This document shows, piece after piece, positions 43,627 through 54,978 of a stretch of 64,000 bases of DNA. The DNA comes from an uncultured Clostridium sp. Lineage in GTDB: Bacteria; Bacillota; Clostridia; Lachnospirales; Lachnospiraceae. Both the position numbers and the translations under genes were made by a program. How positions within the stretch are numbered: the first letter of the stretch is position 1; the number at the start of each line of letters is the position of its first letter. Below the pieces are notes generated by a model. The model saw nothing but the letters and a program-made list of their open reading frames with translations. It made no database searches and had not been told where the DNA came from. The stretch is from contig CABVBU010000005.1 of assembly GCA_902496665.1 (NCBI GenBank), forward strand, positions 1-64,000. The letters are read 5' to 3'.

Positions 43627-45846
43627 TCACGTCAGGTCGTACTGGACGAACACATTCCGGAAGAGATCCGGGATGCTCTCCCGCTTCTGGGCACAATTTC
43701 TGACTTTTAATAGTATATCATAACTTTCATGTTTCATATATAAAATTTTTCTGTAATTATCATTAAGTTTGTATGGGGAATCCTCCACCGGACCGATAAC
43801 TTTGAGGCCGTCCAGGGCATATTCCCGGAGAATGACTCGTTTTAAGTCCTCCGAAGCCCGAATCACATCCGCCTCCCTCTTTGAGGAAAGGCCGATAGTT
43901 AAAAGCCCCACAAGCGGCGGATACCCCATCATCTTCCGGTACAGGAGTTCCTGGCGGTAAAACTGCAGATAGTCCTGCTCTGCCGCGGATGATACCGCGT
44001 AATGGTCTGGCGCGTAGGTCTGGATCACCACATCCCCCTGTAGGCCTCCCCGTCCTGCCCGGCCCGATGCCTGGGTCAGAAGCTCGAATGTCCGCTCCGC
44101 GCTCTTAAAATCAGGGGCGTAGAGGGAGAGGTCCGCCGCCATGACACCCATGAGCGTCACATTGGCGAAATCATGTCCCTTTACGATCATCTGGGTTCCG
44201 ATCAGGATGTCTGCCCCTCCTTCTGCGAAAGTGGCGAGGATTTCCTCATGTGCACCTTTTTTCGCCGTGGTGTCCGCATCCATCCTTAAGATCCTGGCTT
44301 CCGGAAATTCTCTCTTTGTGAATTCCTCCAGCTTCTGGGTTCCCGTTCCGAATGGAGCGATAAACGGAGAGCCGCAGGACGGACATTTATCCGGCAGCGG
44401 GCGCTCAAATCCGCAGTAGTGGCACTTTAACCGCCCATTTCTGTGATATGTAAGGCTCACATCACAGTGGGGACATTTCATCGCCTTTCCGCAGGAGCGG
44501 CAGGACACAAATCCCGCGTATCCCCGGCGGTTCATGAACAGCATCACCTGCTGTTTTTTCGCCAGTCGGTCCTCGATCAGCTCCTTTAATTTCCGGCTGA
44601 AGATCGACCGGTTTCCCTCCGCAAGCTCTTCCCTGAGATCCACGATGTGGACACCCGCCAGGCGGCTGTTCTCCTTCGCCCGTTTCGTGAGGGTCAGTAA
44701 TCTATATTCTCCCTGTTCCGCCCGGTAGAAGCTTTCCACAGACGGGGTGGCGGATCCCAGGACAAGAACCGCCCCGCTCATATCCGCGCGGACTCTTGCC
44801 ACTTCTCTCGCGTCATATCGCGGAGCTGTCTCACTCTTATAGGCTCCCTCGTGTTCCTCGTCAATGACGATGAGCCCAAGATCCGGGAAGGGCGTAAAAA
44901 GAGCGGAACGCGGGCCGATCATGATGTCGATCTCCCCGTTTGCCGCCCTCTCCGACTGCTCATAGCGCTCCCCCGCCGAAAGCCTGGAATTCATGATCCC
45001 CACCCGGTTTCCGAATCTCCGGTAGAAACGCATCACCGTCTGGTAGGTCAGGGAGATCTCCGGGATCAGGACGATGACCTGTCTTCCTTCCCGCAATGTA
45101 TGGTCGATGAGTTCCATGTAGACTTCCGTCTTTCCGCTTCCCGTGATTCCATAGAGCATGTAGGTATTCCGCAGTCCTGAATCATAGTCCCGGATCACAG
45201 TCTCTGCCGCCTGTCTCTGTTCTTCATTAAGCCGGACCTTTCCCGCTGCCGGAAAGCTTCCCCGGTATTTTGGTTCCTTCGGTGATACCTTAAGCTCCAC
45301 GATCTCTTTTTCCACCAGCGGTTTTAACATGGACGCCGTGATACCAAGCTTCTCCGATGTGAGCTTTAACGGCAGCTCTCCATTTTCCAGAAGTGCCCGG
45401 TAAAGCCGGATCCTCGCCCGGTATTTCTTCTTTTCTGCCTCCACGAGCAGTGTCTCAATCTCATTCTTCGGCTTTAAGGAGACGATCACCCGCTCTTCCC
45501 TTGGGGTGACTTTCGCCTTTACCGGGAGGACCGTCTTTAATGCCTGGTTCATTGTGGTGGCATAGCGGTCCTTCATCCAGAACGCCAGGCAGATCATCTG
45601 GGTCCGGATTGGGACCACGCCTGTCTCCACATCGAGAAGTTCCTTCATTTTCTGCGGGTCGTAGTCCGTCTCCTTTGAGAGACCCACCACGATCCCTTTC
45701 CGCTCGGTATTTCCCTTGCCAAAAGGAATATTCACCTGAACTCCAGGCTTTACAAGATCTCTCAGGTGGTCCGGGATCCGGTACTGGAAGATCCGGTCCA
45801 CGTTTTTTACTGAAAGATCAATGATGACGTCTGCGTACTGCTCCAA
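43627..45846 (-). CDS. priA: Primosomal replication-restart helicase PriA
   Basis: A 739-residue 3'-5' helicase that reloads the replisome at stalled forks. The N-terminal DNA-binding domain begins ADVIIDLSVKNVDRIFQY. Walker A is GITGSGKTEVY and Walker B is IVIDEEHEGAYK. The zinc-binding region holds the expected cysteine pairs (SCRSCGKAMKCPHC, LKCHYCGFERPLPDKCPSCG). It follows murF after 36 nt and precedes def by 37 nt. Confidence 0.97.
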   Translation of the reverse strand: MEQYADVIIDLSVKNVDRIFQYRIPDHLRDLVKPGVQVNIPFGKGNTERKGIVVGLSKETDYDPQKMKELLDVETGVVPIRTQMICLAFWMKDRYATTMNQALKTVLPVKAKVTPREERVIVSLKPKNEIETLLVEAEKKKYRARIRLYRALLENGELPLKLTSEKLGITASMLKPLVEKEIVELKVSPKEPKYRGSFPAAGKVRLNEEQRQAAETVIRDYDSGLRNTYMLYGITGSGKTEVYMELIDHTLREGRQVIVLIPEISLTYQTVMRFYRRFGNRVGIMNSRLSAGERYEQSERAANGEIDIMIGPRSALFTPFPDLGLIVIDEEHEGAYKSETAPRYDAREVARVRADMSGAVLVLGSATPSVESFYRAEQGEYRLLTLTKRAKENSRLAGVHIVDLREELAEGNRSIFSRKLKELIEDRLAKKQQVMLFMNRRGYAGFVSCRSCGKAMKCPHCDVSLTYHRNGRLKCHYCGFERPLPDKCPSCGSPFIAPFGTGTQKLEEFTKREFPEARILRMDADTTAKKGAHEEILATFAEGGADILIGTQMIVKGHDFANVTLMGVMAADLSLYAPDFKSAERTFELLTQASGRAGRGGLQGDVVIQTYAPDHYAVSSAAEQDYLQFYRQELLYRKMMGYPPLVGLLTIGLSSKREADVIRASEDLKRVILREYALDGLKVIGPVEDSPYKLNDNYRKILYMKHESYDILLKVRNCAQKRESIPDLFRNVFVQYDLT

Positions 45847-45882
45847 TTCGGATCCCTCCCTTCCAAAAAGATATCAATTTTC

Positions 45883-47271
45883 CTACTTTCCAGCCATCTC
45901 TGCAAATTTATCTGCCACAGCGGAAAGTCCCATGGAGTTGGATCCCTTAAAGAGGACACAGTCCCCGGCATGGACTTCCTTCTCCAGATATTTCACCATC
46001 TCATCGCAGTCCAAAAACTCCACAACCGGAATGTCCTTCACTGCACGGATACCCTCTGCCAGGCACTTGCTGGCCTCACCGAGAGTCACAACAAGATCCA
46101 CACCAGAATTTGCCGCATACTCGCCTACTTCCCTGTGATACTCAAGATAATTCTCACCCAGCTCCTTCATATCCGCAAGAACAGCGATATGGCGCTTTCC
46201 TGTAAGTCCCTTAAACACGTCGAGAGCCGCCTTCATGGATGCCGGACTTGCGTTGTAGGAATCGTCCATTACGGTGAATCTTCCGTCGGCGTAGACCTGC
46301 TGGCGATGTTTGAAGCCGTGGAATGTTAAAAGTCCTTCCGCTGCCTCCTCCATGGTCATGCCGCGCTCACAGCAGACCGCGATGGCCGCCATGGCATTCA
46401 TCACATTGTGCATACCCATGACATTTAAGCAGACTTTCTGGGTCTTTCCATCATGGACAGCTGTAAATTCGGCCTTTCCGTCTGTAAGGACGAGATCCAC
46501 CGCGCGGTAATCGCAGTTTTCCCCGGTTCCGTAGTAGACCGTCTTCACGCCCGCCTTTCCTGTCGTCCTCCGCAGCATGTCATCGTCGCCGTTTAAGATG
46601 AAAACGCCGCCGTCAGGAAGCCCGTCCTGGATCGTCAGCTTCTCTCTGTAGATGTTCTCACGGGAACCAAGCTGCTCGATATGGGTGATTCCGATGTTCG
46701 TGATCACCGCCACATCCGGCTTCGCGATCTGGGCGATCACGGTGAGTTCACCAGGCTCACTCATTCCAAGCTCTAAAACACCGATCTCATCTTCCTTTGT
46801 GATCTCAGACACGGTGATGGGAACGCCTACCTGGCTGTTACTGTTGCCTGGAGTCTTGTATACATGAAAACGTGCGGAGAGTGCCGCCGCGATCATCTCC
46901 CTCGTTGTAGTCTTTCCCACACTCCCCGTAACGCCGACAATGGGCAATGTCAGACGTTTTCTGAGGTAGCGGCCCACCTCCTGGAGTGCCTTTTTCGTGT
47001 CATCCACTGCGATCCAGGCACAGGAAGTCTCGTCCATCTCCGCCGTCTTCTCCCTATGCTCGCTTGTGAGCACCGCACCGGCACCTTTCGCTGCAACCTG
47101 GCCTAAAAATTTATGCGCGTCCACCTTCTCGCCGATGATCGGCACAAAAAGATCCCCGGACTCCACCTGTCTTGAATCCAGGCGGATCTTATTCAACATG
47201 GCGCCGCCGTTTCCAGAGAGCAGCACGCCTCCGGTGGCAGCGACGATGTCCTGAACACTTACGTTCTCCAT
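45883..47271 (-). CDS. murF: UDP-MurNAc-tripeptide--D-Ala-D-Ala ligase
   Basis: A 462-residue Mur ligase that adds D-Ala-D-Ala, the last cytoplasmic step of peptidoglycan precursor synthesis. Walker A is GVTGSVGKTTTREMI; ELGMSEPGEL and DDSYNASPASM are family segments. It follows murE after 22 nt. Confidence 0.96.
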   Translation of the reverse strand: MENVSVQDIVAATGGVLLSGNGGAMLNKIRLDSRQVESGDLFVPIIGEKVDAHKFLGQVAAKGAGAVLTSEHREKTAEMDETSCAWIAVDDTKKALQEVGRYLRKRLTLPIVGVTGSVGKTTTREMIAAALSARFHVYKTPGNSNSQVGVPITVSEITKEDEIGVLELGMSEPGELTVIAQIAKPDVAVITNIGITHIEQLGSRENIYREKLTIQDGLPDGGVFILNGDDDMLRRTTGKAGVKTVYYGTGENCDYRAVDLVLTDGKAEFTAVHDGKTQKVCLNVMGMHNVMNAMAAIAVCCERGMTMEEAAEGLLTFHGFKHRQQVYADGRFTVMDDSYNASPASMKAALDVFKGLTGKRHIAVLADMKELGENYLEYHREVGEYAANSGVDLVVTLGEASKCLAEGIRAVKDIPVVEFLDCDEMVKYLEKEVHAGDCVLFKGSNSMGLSAVADKFAEMAGK

Positions 47272-47293
47272 TACTTTCCAATCTCCTTTACTG

Positions 47294-48796
47294 TTACTGT
47301 TCGCTCAGGGCGTGAACAGCCTCTTCCACAACTTCCCGGTCAAGGAAATGGTGCTTCACTCCCTCGATCTCCTGGTAGTCCTCGTGGCCTTTTCCGATGA
47401 TTGCGATCATGTCGCCCTCCTCGGCGTTGTGGATCGCGGAGAAGATTGCTTCCCGTCTGTCCGGGATCACGATGTACTTTCCGTCTGTCTTCGCAAGACC
47501 CACCTCGATATCCTTGATGATATCCTCATTCTTCTCAAAACGCGGGTTGTCAGCCGTGATGATGCAGAAATCTGCCATCTTTCCGCCGATCTCACCCATG
47601 GAATATCTGCGGTCCTTCGCGCGGTTTCCGCCGCAGCCGAATACGCATACAAGGCGCTTCGGATGATAATCTCTCAGCGTCGTGAGCAGGCTCTCCATGC
47701 TGACCGCGTTGTGGGCATAATCCACGATCACGCTGCACTTTTTCGATACATAGGCGATCTCCATGCGACCATCCACACGGACATTTTCGAGGGAGCTGAG
47801 GATCGCCTGTTTCGTATTCCCGTCAAGCTCCCCGCTTCCGCCGGAAAGCGCCAGAGAACACACTGCCAGGGCTGCCAGAGCGTTATCCGCGTTGAATTTA
47901 CCAGGCATTCCCACACGGACTCTTCCGTCAAGCGGTCCATGGATGGAGAATTCGATGCCGACAAAATCATGGTCTGACGCATAGTGAATGTCATCTCCCG
48001 TGAAATCTGCATCTCCTGTGAGCGCGTATGTAGCAAGCCTGCAGGACGCGTCCTTTATGATCTCGTCGTAGTGGTCTGTCAGGCGGTTCACAACACCTGT
48101 CTTGCATACCGTGAGCAGTCTTGATTTATAGAAAAGATATTCCTCAAAGCTCTTATGTTCCTTCGGACCGATATGGTCCGGAGAAATGTTTGTGAACAGG
48201 CCGTAATCGAACATGATACCGCCGACTCTGTGCAGCATCAGCGCCTGGGAGGAGACCTCCATCACGCAGCACTCGCAGCCCGCTTCCACCATCTTATGGA
48301 AATATTCCTGTACCACATAGGATTCCGGCGTCGTATTGGAGGTCGGGAATTTCTCATCCCCGATGACAGCACCGTTTGTTCCAATGAGTCCGGTCTTCTT
48401 TCCGGCTGCTTCCAGGACTGCCTTGATCATATAGCTTGTCGTAGTTTTTCCCTTTGTTCCGGTAATTCCGATGGTGATCAGCTTTTCCGCCGGATAACCG
48501 AATCTCGCGGCGGAAAGCTCTGCCAACGCGAGTCTTCCGTTCTCCACCCGGATCACGGTCACATCCGCCGGTACCTCCACCTTTTTTTCTACCACAAGGA
48601 CCTTACAGCCCGCCTTCAGTACGTCCGGAATAAACTCGTGGGAATCCCTGGTGCTGCCCTGGATACACACGAATACAGAATCCGGTCTCGCCTTTCTCGA
48701 ATCATAGATCACTTCATCCACGTTCTGGTCCAGATTTCCGGAAACCAGATCATATTTCATGCGTTTTAACCAATCTCCAATTACCACTGTCATCAT
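47294..48796 (-). CDS. murE: UDP-MurNAc-L-Ala-D-Glu--meso-DAP ligase
   Basis: A 500-residue Mur ligase that adds the third amino acid. Walker A is GITGTKGKTTTSYMI, and the DNPR motif (TADNPRFEKNED) points to meso-diaminopimelate as substrate. The first in-frame ATG is at 48796, a second at 48793; both touch the AAAGG site, and GTG 48787 (MVIGDWLKRMKYD) has better 9-nt spacing, so the true start may be 2-3 codons shorter. Confidence 0.95.
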   Translation of the reverse strand: MMTVVIGDWLKRMKYDLVSGNLDQNVDEVIYDSRKARPDSVFVCIQGSTRDSHEFIPDVLKAGCKVLVVEKKVEVPADVTVIRVENGRLALAELSAARFGYPAEKLITIGITGTKGKTTTSYMIKAVLEAAGKKTGLIGTNGAVIGDEKFPTSNTTPESYVVQEYFHKMVEAGCECCVMEVSSQALMLHRVGGIMFDYGLFTNISPDHIGPKEHKSFEEYLFYKSRLLTVCKTGVVNRLTDHYDEIIKDASCRLATYALTGDADFTGDDIHYASDHDFVGIEFSIHGPLDGRVRVGMPGKFNADNALAALAVCSLALSGGSGELDGNTKQAILSSLENVRVDGRMEIAYVSKKCSVIVDYAHNAVSMESLLTTLRDYHPKRLVCVFGCGGNRAKDRRYSMGEIGGKMADFCIITADNPRFEKNEDIIKDIEVGLAKTDGKYIVIPDRREAIFSAIHNAEEGDMIAIIGKGHEDYQEIEGVKHHFLDREVVEEAVHALSEQ

Positions 48797-48814
48797 CCTT
48801 TCCTATAACCCACA

Positions 48815-48840
48815 CAGGCGGGAACAAAAGTGCCCGCCTG
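48815..48840. terminator. Hairpin between fhs and murE
   Basis: Perfect 8-bp arms CAGGCGGG/CCCGCCTG with a 10-nt loop. The T-run lies on the plus-strand side, so for the leftward fhs transcript it is at best a weak terminator or attenuator. Confidence 0.45.
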
Positions 48841-48854
48841 CAAATTTTTATGAT

Positions 48855-50525
48855 TTAGAATAATCCTGTGATCTTTCCATTCTCGTCCACATCGATATTG
48901 TCCGCAGCCGGTTTCTTCGGAAGTCCCGGCATGGTCATGATGGAACCTGTGAGGGCAACAACGAAGCCAGCGCCCGCGCACACATATGCATCGCGCACAG
49001 TCAGGTCAAATCCTTCCGGACGACCGAGTTTCTTCTGGTCGTCGGATAAGGAATACTGGGTCTTCGCCATGCAAACCGGAAGATCGCCAAATCCCATCTC
49101 TGTGATCTTCGCGATAGCTTTTTTTGCCGCCGGTGCGTAGCTTACGCTGCCTGCGCCGTAAATCTCCTTCGCGATGGTCTCGATCTTCGCGGAAATTCCC
49201 ATCTCATCCGGGTATAGCGGGGCGAAATCACTCTTCTTTGTCTCTAAGGTATTTAATACCTTCTTTGCAAGCTCAATTCCGCCGTCTCCGCCCTTTGCCC
49301 ATACCTCAGAAAGGGCGAACTCACAGCCTCTCTCCTCGCAGAAGTTCCGGATAAACTCATACTCTGCCTCGGTGTCTGTGAGGAATGAGTTTAAGGTTAC
49401 GACTACCGGAACATGGTATTTCTGAATGTTCTCGATATGTTTCTCCAGGTTCACGATACCTTTCTTCAGCGCCTCAAGGTTCTCCTCGGAAAGCTGGTCC
49501 TTCGGAACACCACCGTTGTACTTTAACGCGCGGACAGTAGCTACAAGGACAACTGCGTCCGGATGGATGTCCGCCTTGCGGCACTTGATATCGAAGAATT
49601 TCTCCGCACCGAGATCCGCGCCGAATCCCGCCTCTGTGATCGCCACATCCGCTAATTTTAAAGCGGTTCTCGTTGCCATGACGCTGTTGCAGCCATGGGC
49701 GATATTGGCGAACGGTCCACCGTGGACCAGGGCACCTGTGTGTTCCAGCGTCTGTACCAGGTTCGGTTTGATAGCATCCTTTAAGAGTGCCGCCATGGAA
49801 CCCACCGCGTTGAGGTCCTTCGCTGTCACCGGCTCTCCTGCAAAATTATATGCTACAATGATCTTTCCGAGACGTTCCTTTAAGTCCTTCATGTCGGTTG
49901 CCAGACAGAGGATCGCCATGATCTCGGAGGCAACTGTGATCACAAAATGATCCTCGCGGACAAATCCATCTGCTTTCGCGCCAAGTCCCACAACAACGTT
50001 TCTCAGCACACGGTCATTCATATCGAGACATCTCTTCCAGAGGATCTGTCTCGGATCGATTCCCAGGGCATTTCCCTGCTGGATATGGTTGTCAAGAAGT
50101 GCCGCCAACAGGTTGTTCGCCGTTGTGATCGCATGGAAATCCCCAGTAAAATGAAGGTTTAAGTCTTCCATCGGAACGACCTGGGCATATCCGCCGCCGG
50201 CAGCTCCGCCCTTGATTCCAAAGCACGGTCCGAGGGACGGCTCGCGGAGCGCAAGCATCGCTTTCTTTCCGCATTTTGCAAGTGACTGTGCAAGTCCGAT
50301 ACTGGTAGTTGTCTTTCCCTCTCCTGCCGGGGTCGGGTTGATTGCTGTTACCAGAACAAGTTTTCCGTCCGGTCTGTCCTTGATCTCCTGCCACAATTCA
50401 TTAGAGATCTTTGCCTTGTACTTTCCGTAAAGTTCCAGATCATCCTCCGTAATTCCATACTGGGACGCAACAGTGGTGATCGGGAGCATTTTCGTCTCCT
50501 GTGCGATCTCGATATCGGTCTTCAT
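48855..50525 (-). CDS. fhs: Formate--tetrahydrofolate ligase
   Basis: A 556-residue enzyme that makes 10-formyl-THF from formate, THF and ATP; it feeds purine synthesis, fMet-tRNA formylation and, in acetogens, the methyl branch of the Wood-Ljungdahl pathway. Segments include [41 protein letters not shown] and [20 protein letters not shown] lies 9 nt before ATG 50525. No other Wood-Ljungdahl gene is in the window. Confidence 0.97.
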   Translation of the reverse strand: MKTDIEIAQETKMLPITTVASQYGITEDDLELYGKYKAKISNELWQEIKDRPDGKLVLVTAINPTPAGEGKTTTSIGLAQSLAKCGKKAMLALREPSLGPCFGIKGGAAGGGYAQVVPMEDLNLHFTGDFHAITTANNLLAALLDNHIQQGNALGIDPRQILWKRCLDMNDRVLRNVVVGLGAKADGFVREDHFVITVASEIMAILCLATDMKDLKERLGKIIVAYNFAGEPVTAKDLNAVGSMAALLKDAIKPNLVQTLEHTGALVHGGPFANIAHGCNSVMATRTALKLADVAITEAGFGADLGAEKFFDIKCRKADIHPDAVVLVATVRALKYNGGVPKDQLSEENLEALKKGIVNLEKHIENIQKYHVPVVVTLNSFLTDTEAEYEFIRNFCEERGCEFALSEVWAKGGDGGIELAKKVLNTLETKKSDFAPLYPDEMGISAKIETIAKEIYGAGSVSYAPAAKKAIAKITEMGFGDLPVCMAKTQYSLSDDQKKLGRPEGFDLTVRDAYVCAGAGFVVALTGSIMTMPGLPKKPAADNIDVDENGKITGLF

Positions 50526-50557
50526 AATAGGTATCCTCCTTTTGTAGTAGCATAACT

Positions 50558-53500
50558 CTAGTAACCTGCTTCCAGGAATTCTTCGAACTCTTCCATGGAC
50601 ATAAGGATCTTCCTTGGCTTCGTTCCTTCCTCTTCTCCTACAACACCGGCCTCAGCAAGCTGATCCATGATCCGGGCAGCACGGTTAAAGCCGATCTTGA
50701 ACATTCTCTGCAGCATGCCGATCGACGCCTTATCCTTCTCGATAATGAACTTGCCCGCGTCCGTGAACAACGCGTCCCGCTCATTCTGTCCGCCAGAACC
50801 TCCGCCAAAGGAGGACTGGGTCAGCTTCTTCTCAATTTCCGTGTTATATCCTGTATCCTCGTTCTGTTCTTTCAAGAACTCGGTTACATTTGATACCTCA
50901 CCGTCCGATACGAAAGCGCCCTGCACACGGAGCGGCTTCGGATAGCCGGACGGATAAAACAGCATATCGCCGTTTCCTAACAGTTTCTCTGCGCCATTCA
51001 TGTCGAGGATCGTTCTCGAATCCACGCCGGACGCAACAGAGAATGCGATTCGTGACGGCACGTTCGCCTTGATCACGCCTGTGATGACGTTGACGGACGG
51101 ACGCTGGGTCGCGATGACAAGATGGATTCCCGCCGCACGGGCAAGCTGTGCCAGACGGCAGATCGCGTCCTCCACCTCGTTGGAGGCAACCATCATAAGG
51201 TCCGCCAGCTCATCAATAATAATGACGAGCTGCGGCAGTTTCTTCGGAATCTGATCTGCGGGGATATCGCCGCTGTCTATGATCGTCTGTACTTTCGCGT
51301 TATATCCCTTTAAGTCGCGTACATTTGAGGACGCGAACTTATTGTAACGGTCCATCATCTCCGCAACAGCCCAGTTTAATGCCCCCGCTGCCTTTTTCGG
51401 ATCGGTGACTACCGGGATCAGAAGATGCGGAATCCCATTGTATACAGAAAGTTCTACTACCTTCGGGTCGATCATGATGAGTTTCACATCATCCGGGGAT
51501 GAGCGGTAGATCAGGCTCATGATCATTGTATTGATTCCCACAGATTTACCGGAACCTGTCTGTCCGGCGATCAGAAGATGCGGCATCTTCGCGAGATCCG
51601 CGACGACTACCTGTCCGCCGATATCTTTACCTACCGCGAACGCCAGGGTCGACTTGTGGTTCTTAAACTCCGGACTCTCCAACAGATCACGCAGGTATAC
51701 CATGCTGTTGACCTTGTTCGGAACCTCAATTCCCACGGCTGCCTTTCCCGGGATCGGTGCCTCGATACGGATATCCGCCGCAGCGAGGTTTAACTTGATA
51801 TCGTCCGCCAGGGATAGGATCCGGCTCACCTTCACACCCTGTTCCGGGTGTAATTCATACCGGGTGACTGTCGGTCCGCAGCTGATATTCGTCACGGTGA
51901 CTCCGACGCCGAAGTTTCTTAACGTCTGCTGGAGCTTGATCGCCGTATCCTTGAATTCCTGCTCTGACTGTCCCGCCACAGGAGTTCCCTTCTTCAAGAG
52001 GTCAAGCGGCGGGATCACATACGGTTTCTTCGGTTTTTCCTCAGTCTGCTTGATCTCCTTTAAGACCTCGTTTCCTGCCTCTTCTCTCTCGATGGCTTCC
52101 CGCTTTCTAGCTTCCGCCTTTTTCTTTATGATCTCTTCCGTGTCCGTCTCGATAACTTTTCCGGAAGCGGTCACGACCTGTCGGCGGTTGTCAGATGACT
52201 GGCGCGCCGGCTGTACCGGTTCCGCTGTCCGCGCAGCCGGTATTATCTGTTCAGTGAACACTTCCTCATCTTCAGGCTCTGAAGCTTCCATATTCTGTAC
52301 TGCGCTAAATGCAGAAGATCCGCTGCTCTGACCGCTGTCATCTTCACTGTCATGGAAGTCTGCCGCGCGTTCGTGGAAGTCCGTGCTGCCTCCGTGGGCC
52401 GCCGCATAGGCGCGGCTTCCCGGCTCTGCTGCCTGGATCCAGTAGTCTTCATTCTCCACATACGGTTCTGTGTCGAGAAGCTCATCGTCTGTCAGATCCT
52501 GAACGGATCTTTCTTTACTTTCTTTACTCTCTTTAGATACAGATATTCCATCGGAATCCATATCAATGCCAGATGCGGCTGTAGGCCCAGATACAGATGC
52601 AGTTCCAGATTCCACTCCCGGCTTTGCTGTGCTGTCAACTGCCGATTCATGCCCCGTAACCTCTGTTCCATTGTCCACATTTTCCGCAGACATTGTATTA
52701 TCTTTCTCTTTAACATTCTCCGCCCGGAAAATCTCTGCTCTTCTCTCCGCCTCTCTTCTCATGGACGCAAGGATCTCGTCATCGTCCTCCTCAGACTCGT
52801 CCACCTGGATATCCGGAATGTTCGATAAGACAGATACCTTCGGCTTTCTCTCCCAGGCCTCCGTCTCCTTTTTCTTCTCGTCCGGGAAAATGTCCTGATC
52901 ATTAAAGGCACTTTCCCCATGACTGATAAACACATCCTCGTCCTCGTGGGATCCTGTCGGCACAGAATCTTCCTCGAACGGAACACGCTCCACATCATCT
53001 GCCGGATTCTTTTCAGACCGGTTTTCCGCACTCTTATCTTCCCGGGAAGCTTCCGTATTCTCTAACGGTCTGCCGCCCATGGTGATCTTTCCTTTAAAGA
53101 TATCCGCCGGATCCGGCTGCATGTTCTTCGTCTCCGCCTTGAGATCCGCATTTTCATCTTTATATGTACCGGAAGCAGTTTTTTCCTGCTTCATATCGTC
53201 TGACTCGGACACAGCCTCTGCATCCACAACACCCATATAGCCGCCGGCAATTCCGCCGAAGTCCGGATTCCTTGAAAGATCCGTCGCCGCAAGGTCCACG
53301 CCCTCAACACGTTTCTCTTCCCGGAGTCTGCGTTTCTCCGCCTGACGCTCCTCGTGGATCTCTTTTCTTCTGCTGTAATCCTCCTTCGCATACTGGTACG
53401 CCTTTCCACTGCCTTTCTTTACCGCGGACACGAAGGACTTCTCCGTGATGCACACCAGGGAGATCGTCATAAATACGAGCAGGACCACATATGCCCCGAT

Positions 53501-54076
53501 CGTCCCTACTGCCGTATGGAGGATCATAACGAGGATGCCGCCGATCACGCCTCCGCCGAGACCGCTCTGTCCGGCAGACTCATAGATATCGAGGATCGTC
53601 TGTCCCTCCTGGTATCCGCCACCGAACACGAGCTGCGCGAGACCGCAGAGCACGATCAGAAGCACCTCCACCGCGATCATCTTGTAGACCGCCCGGATAT
53701 TTCCCTTATTGGAAGCGTAGAACAACAGTTCCGCGAACAGCAGCAACGGTGCCAAATAACCGATACAGCCGAACACGCCCAGCATGATCTGGCTGAAGAA
53801 ATTCCCGAGAAATCCGCAGATATGGAAGTTGCTTAAAAATAACAGCACGCACACTGCGAAAGCGCCGAGGATCGCCGCCTCAGACTGTAAGAAGCTAGTG
53901 CCTTCCTCATACTCCGGTTCCGGTGTTCTTTTCTTCGCGGAAGATCTCGTCTCTGTCTTCGTTGTCTTATTTGTAGATGTCTGCGCGGACTTCAGTGTTG
54001 TCTTTGATGATGATTTTGTTCTCGCGGACGTCTGTGATTGTTTTGTCGTTTCTTTTTGCTTTCTGGTTCCAGCCAA
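50558..54076 (-). CDS. ftsK: DNA translocase FtsK/SpoIIIE
   Basis: A 1172-residue motor that pumps DNA during division or sporulation. An N-terminal Lys/Thr/Ser-rich stretch (about 60 residues) is followed by four membrane helices to about 215. A very long acidic, low-complexity linker runs to about 670, then the RecA-like motor ([23 protein letters not shown]) and the C-terminal gamma winged helix ([22 protein letters not shown]). The start is TTG 54076, with GGGGG 8 nt upstream; a frame from 54130 crosses the leader hairpin. The linker is longer than in Bacillus SpoIIIE (about 790 residues overall). tepA lies immediately upstream, as in Bacillus. Confidence 0.95.
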   Translation of the reverse strand: MAGTRKQKETTKQSQTSARTKSSSKTTLKSAQTSTNKTTKTETRSSAKKRTPEPEYEEGTSFLQSEAAILGAFAVCVLLFLSNFHICGFLGNFFSQIMLGVFGCIGYLAPLLLFAELLFYASNKGNIRAVYKMIAVEVLLIVLCGLAQLVFGGGYQEGQTILDIYESAGQSGLGGGVIGGILVMILHTAVGTIGAYVVLLVFMTISLVCITEKSFVSAVKKGSGKAYQYAKEDYSRRKEIHEERQAEKRRLREEKRVEGVDLAATDLSRNPDFGGIAGGYMGVVDAEAVSESDDMKQEKTASGTYKDENADLKAETKNMQPDPADIFKGKITMGGRPLENTEASREDKSAENRSEKNPADDVERVPFEEDSVPTGSHEDEDVFISHGESAFNDQDIFPDEKKKETEAWERKPKVSVLSNIPDIQVDESEEDDDEILASMRREAERRAEIFRAENVKEKDNTMSAENVDNGTEVTGHESAVDSTAKPGVESGTASVSGPTAASGIDMDSDGISVSKESKESKERSVQDLTDDELLDTEPYVENEDYWIQAAEPGSRAYAAAHGGSTDFHERAADFHDSEDDSGQSSGSSAFSAVQNMEASEPEDEEVFTEQIIPAARTAEPVQPARQSSDNRRQVVTASGKVIETDTEEIIKKKAEARKREAIEREEAGNEVLKEIKQTEEKPKKPYVIPPLDLLKKGTPVAGQSEQEFKDTAIKLQQTLRNFGVGVTVTNISCGPTVTRYELHPEQGVKVSRILSLADDIKLNLAAADIRIEAPIPGKAAVGIEVPNKVNSMVYLRDLLESPEFKNHKSTLAFAVGKDIGGQVVVADLAKMPHLLIAGQTGSGKSVGINTMIMSLIYRSSPDDVKLIMIDPKVVELSVYNGIPHLLIPVVTDPKKAAGALNWAVAEMMDRYNKFASSNVRDLKGYNAKVQTIIDSGDIPADQIPKKLPQLVIIIDELADLMMVASNEVEDAICRLAQLARAAGIHLVIATQRPSVNVITGVIKANVPSRIAFSVASGVDSRTILDMNGAEKLLGNGDMLFYPSGYPKPLRVQGAFVSDGEVSNVTEFLKEQNEDTGYNTEIEKKLTQSSFGGGSGGQNERDALFTDAGKFIIEKDKASIGMLQRMFKIGFNRAARIMDQLAEAGVVGEEEGTKPRKILMSMEEFEEFLEAGY

Positions 54077-54100
54077 GTGCTTTTCCCCCTTTAATTTTGC

Positions 54101-54114
54101 GGGGTAGATACCCC
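54101..54114 (-). other. Small hairpin in the ftsK leader
   Basis: GGGGTATCTACCCC (minus strand) forms a short stem 8-10 nt before the GGGGG ribosome site; its CCCC arm could also pair with that site. Confidence 0.35.
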
Positions 54115-54121
54115 GGAGTAT

Positions 54122-54150
54122 AGTATACAAAAAAAAATCCCAAATTGCAA
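54122..54150 (-). promoter_or_regulatory. Promoter for ftsK
   Basis: TTGCAA, a 17-bp spacer with a T9 run, and TATACT, about 45 nt before the TTG start. The tepA-ftsK gap (205 nt) holds this promoter and the leader hairpin, nothing else. Confidence 0.75.
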
Positions 54151-54281
54151 CCGTAAGAAATTATAAATCGAACGTATTTTCGATTGTTCTTAGACGAGTC
54201 CAATTCCACCTATTTCTTTTCCTCACTACACCTGGCATACACCTGTACTATTTTTAAATCTCATTGGCCAACCATTCATCG

Positions 54282-54971
54282 TCAGCATTTTACATCTTTA
54301 TAATCCCTCATCAGCGCATTCAGTTTCTCGATCGCGTCCCTGATTCCGCCTTCCCCATCAATCAGTCCGCACTCCACTGCCTCTTTTCCGACTAATACCG
54401 TCCCCAGATCCTTTGCCAGCATCTTCGTGTTGTGCATGAGCCGCTTCATTTTTTCCCGGTCGATCTTGCTGTGTTCCGACACAAATCCTATGATCCTGTC
54501 CTCGATCATCTCAAAATATTCGTAAGTCTGGGCCGTTCCGATCACCATCCCGCTCATCCGCACCGGATGGACCAGCATGGTCCCGGTGGGAACGATAAAC
54601 GAATAGTCCGATGCCACCGCAAGCGGAACCCCGATAGAATGGCTGTCCCCGATGACTAATGACACCGTCGGCTTGCTGAGGGAAGTGATCATCTCCGCCA
54701 GTGCAAGCCCGCAGCTCACATCCCCGCCGATGGTATTCACAAGGATCAGGACCCCTCCGATCTTCTCATCGCTCTCCACCTTCGCCAGTTCCGGCAGAAT
54801 ATGTTCATACTTTGTGGTCTTCGTGCTCCCGGATAGATTGTCATGCCCTTCGATCTCCCCAATGATAGATAAGAGATGGATCCTCTTCCCGTTCTCCTCC
54901 AGCGTCACCTGTCCGTTCTCCCGGATCCGCTCTTCCTCCGCCTTTGTCTCCTTCTGTTCCTTTTCATTCAT
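54282..54971 (-). CDS. tepA: ClpP-like serine protease TepA/YmfB
   Basis: A 229-residue member of the ClpP/crotonase fold, similar to Bacillus TepA (translocation-enhancing protein). The nucleophile lies in SHSIGVPLA (Ser112) and the His in TMLVHPVRM (His135), so the triad looks intact. The N-terminal 25 residues are very charged. There is no signal peptide. The ATG follows an AAGGAG by 9 nt; that site lies in the 3' arm of the terminator of the upstream gene. The tepA-ftsK order matches Bacillus. Confidence 0.9.
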   Translation of the reverse strand: MNEKEQKETKAEEERIRENGQVTLEENGKRIHLLSIIGEIEGHDNLSGSTKTTKYEHILPELAKVESDEKIGGVLILVNTIGGDVSCGLALAEMITSLSKPTVSLVIGDSHSIGVPLAVASDYSFIVPTGTMLVHPVRMSGMVIGTAQTYEYFEMIEDRIIGFVSEHSKIDREKMKRLMHNTKMLAKDLGTVLVGKEAVECGLIDGEGGIRDAIEKLNALMRDYKDVKC

Positions 54972-54978
54972 AACAAAA

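Noticed and set aside
51519..52331. 270-codon open frame on the plus strand opposite ftsK
   Set aside because: Antisense shadow of the conserved motor and linker; no ribosome site.
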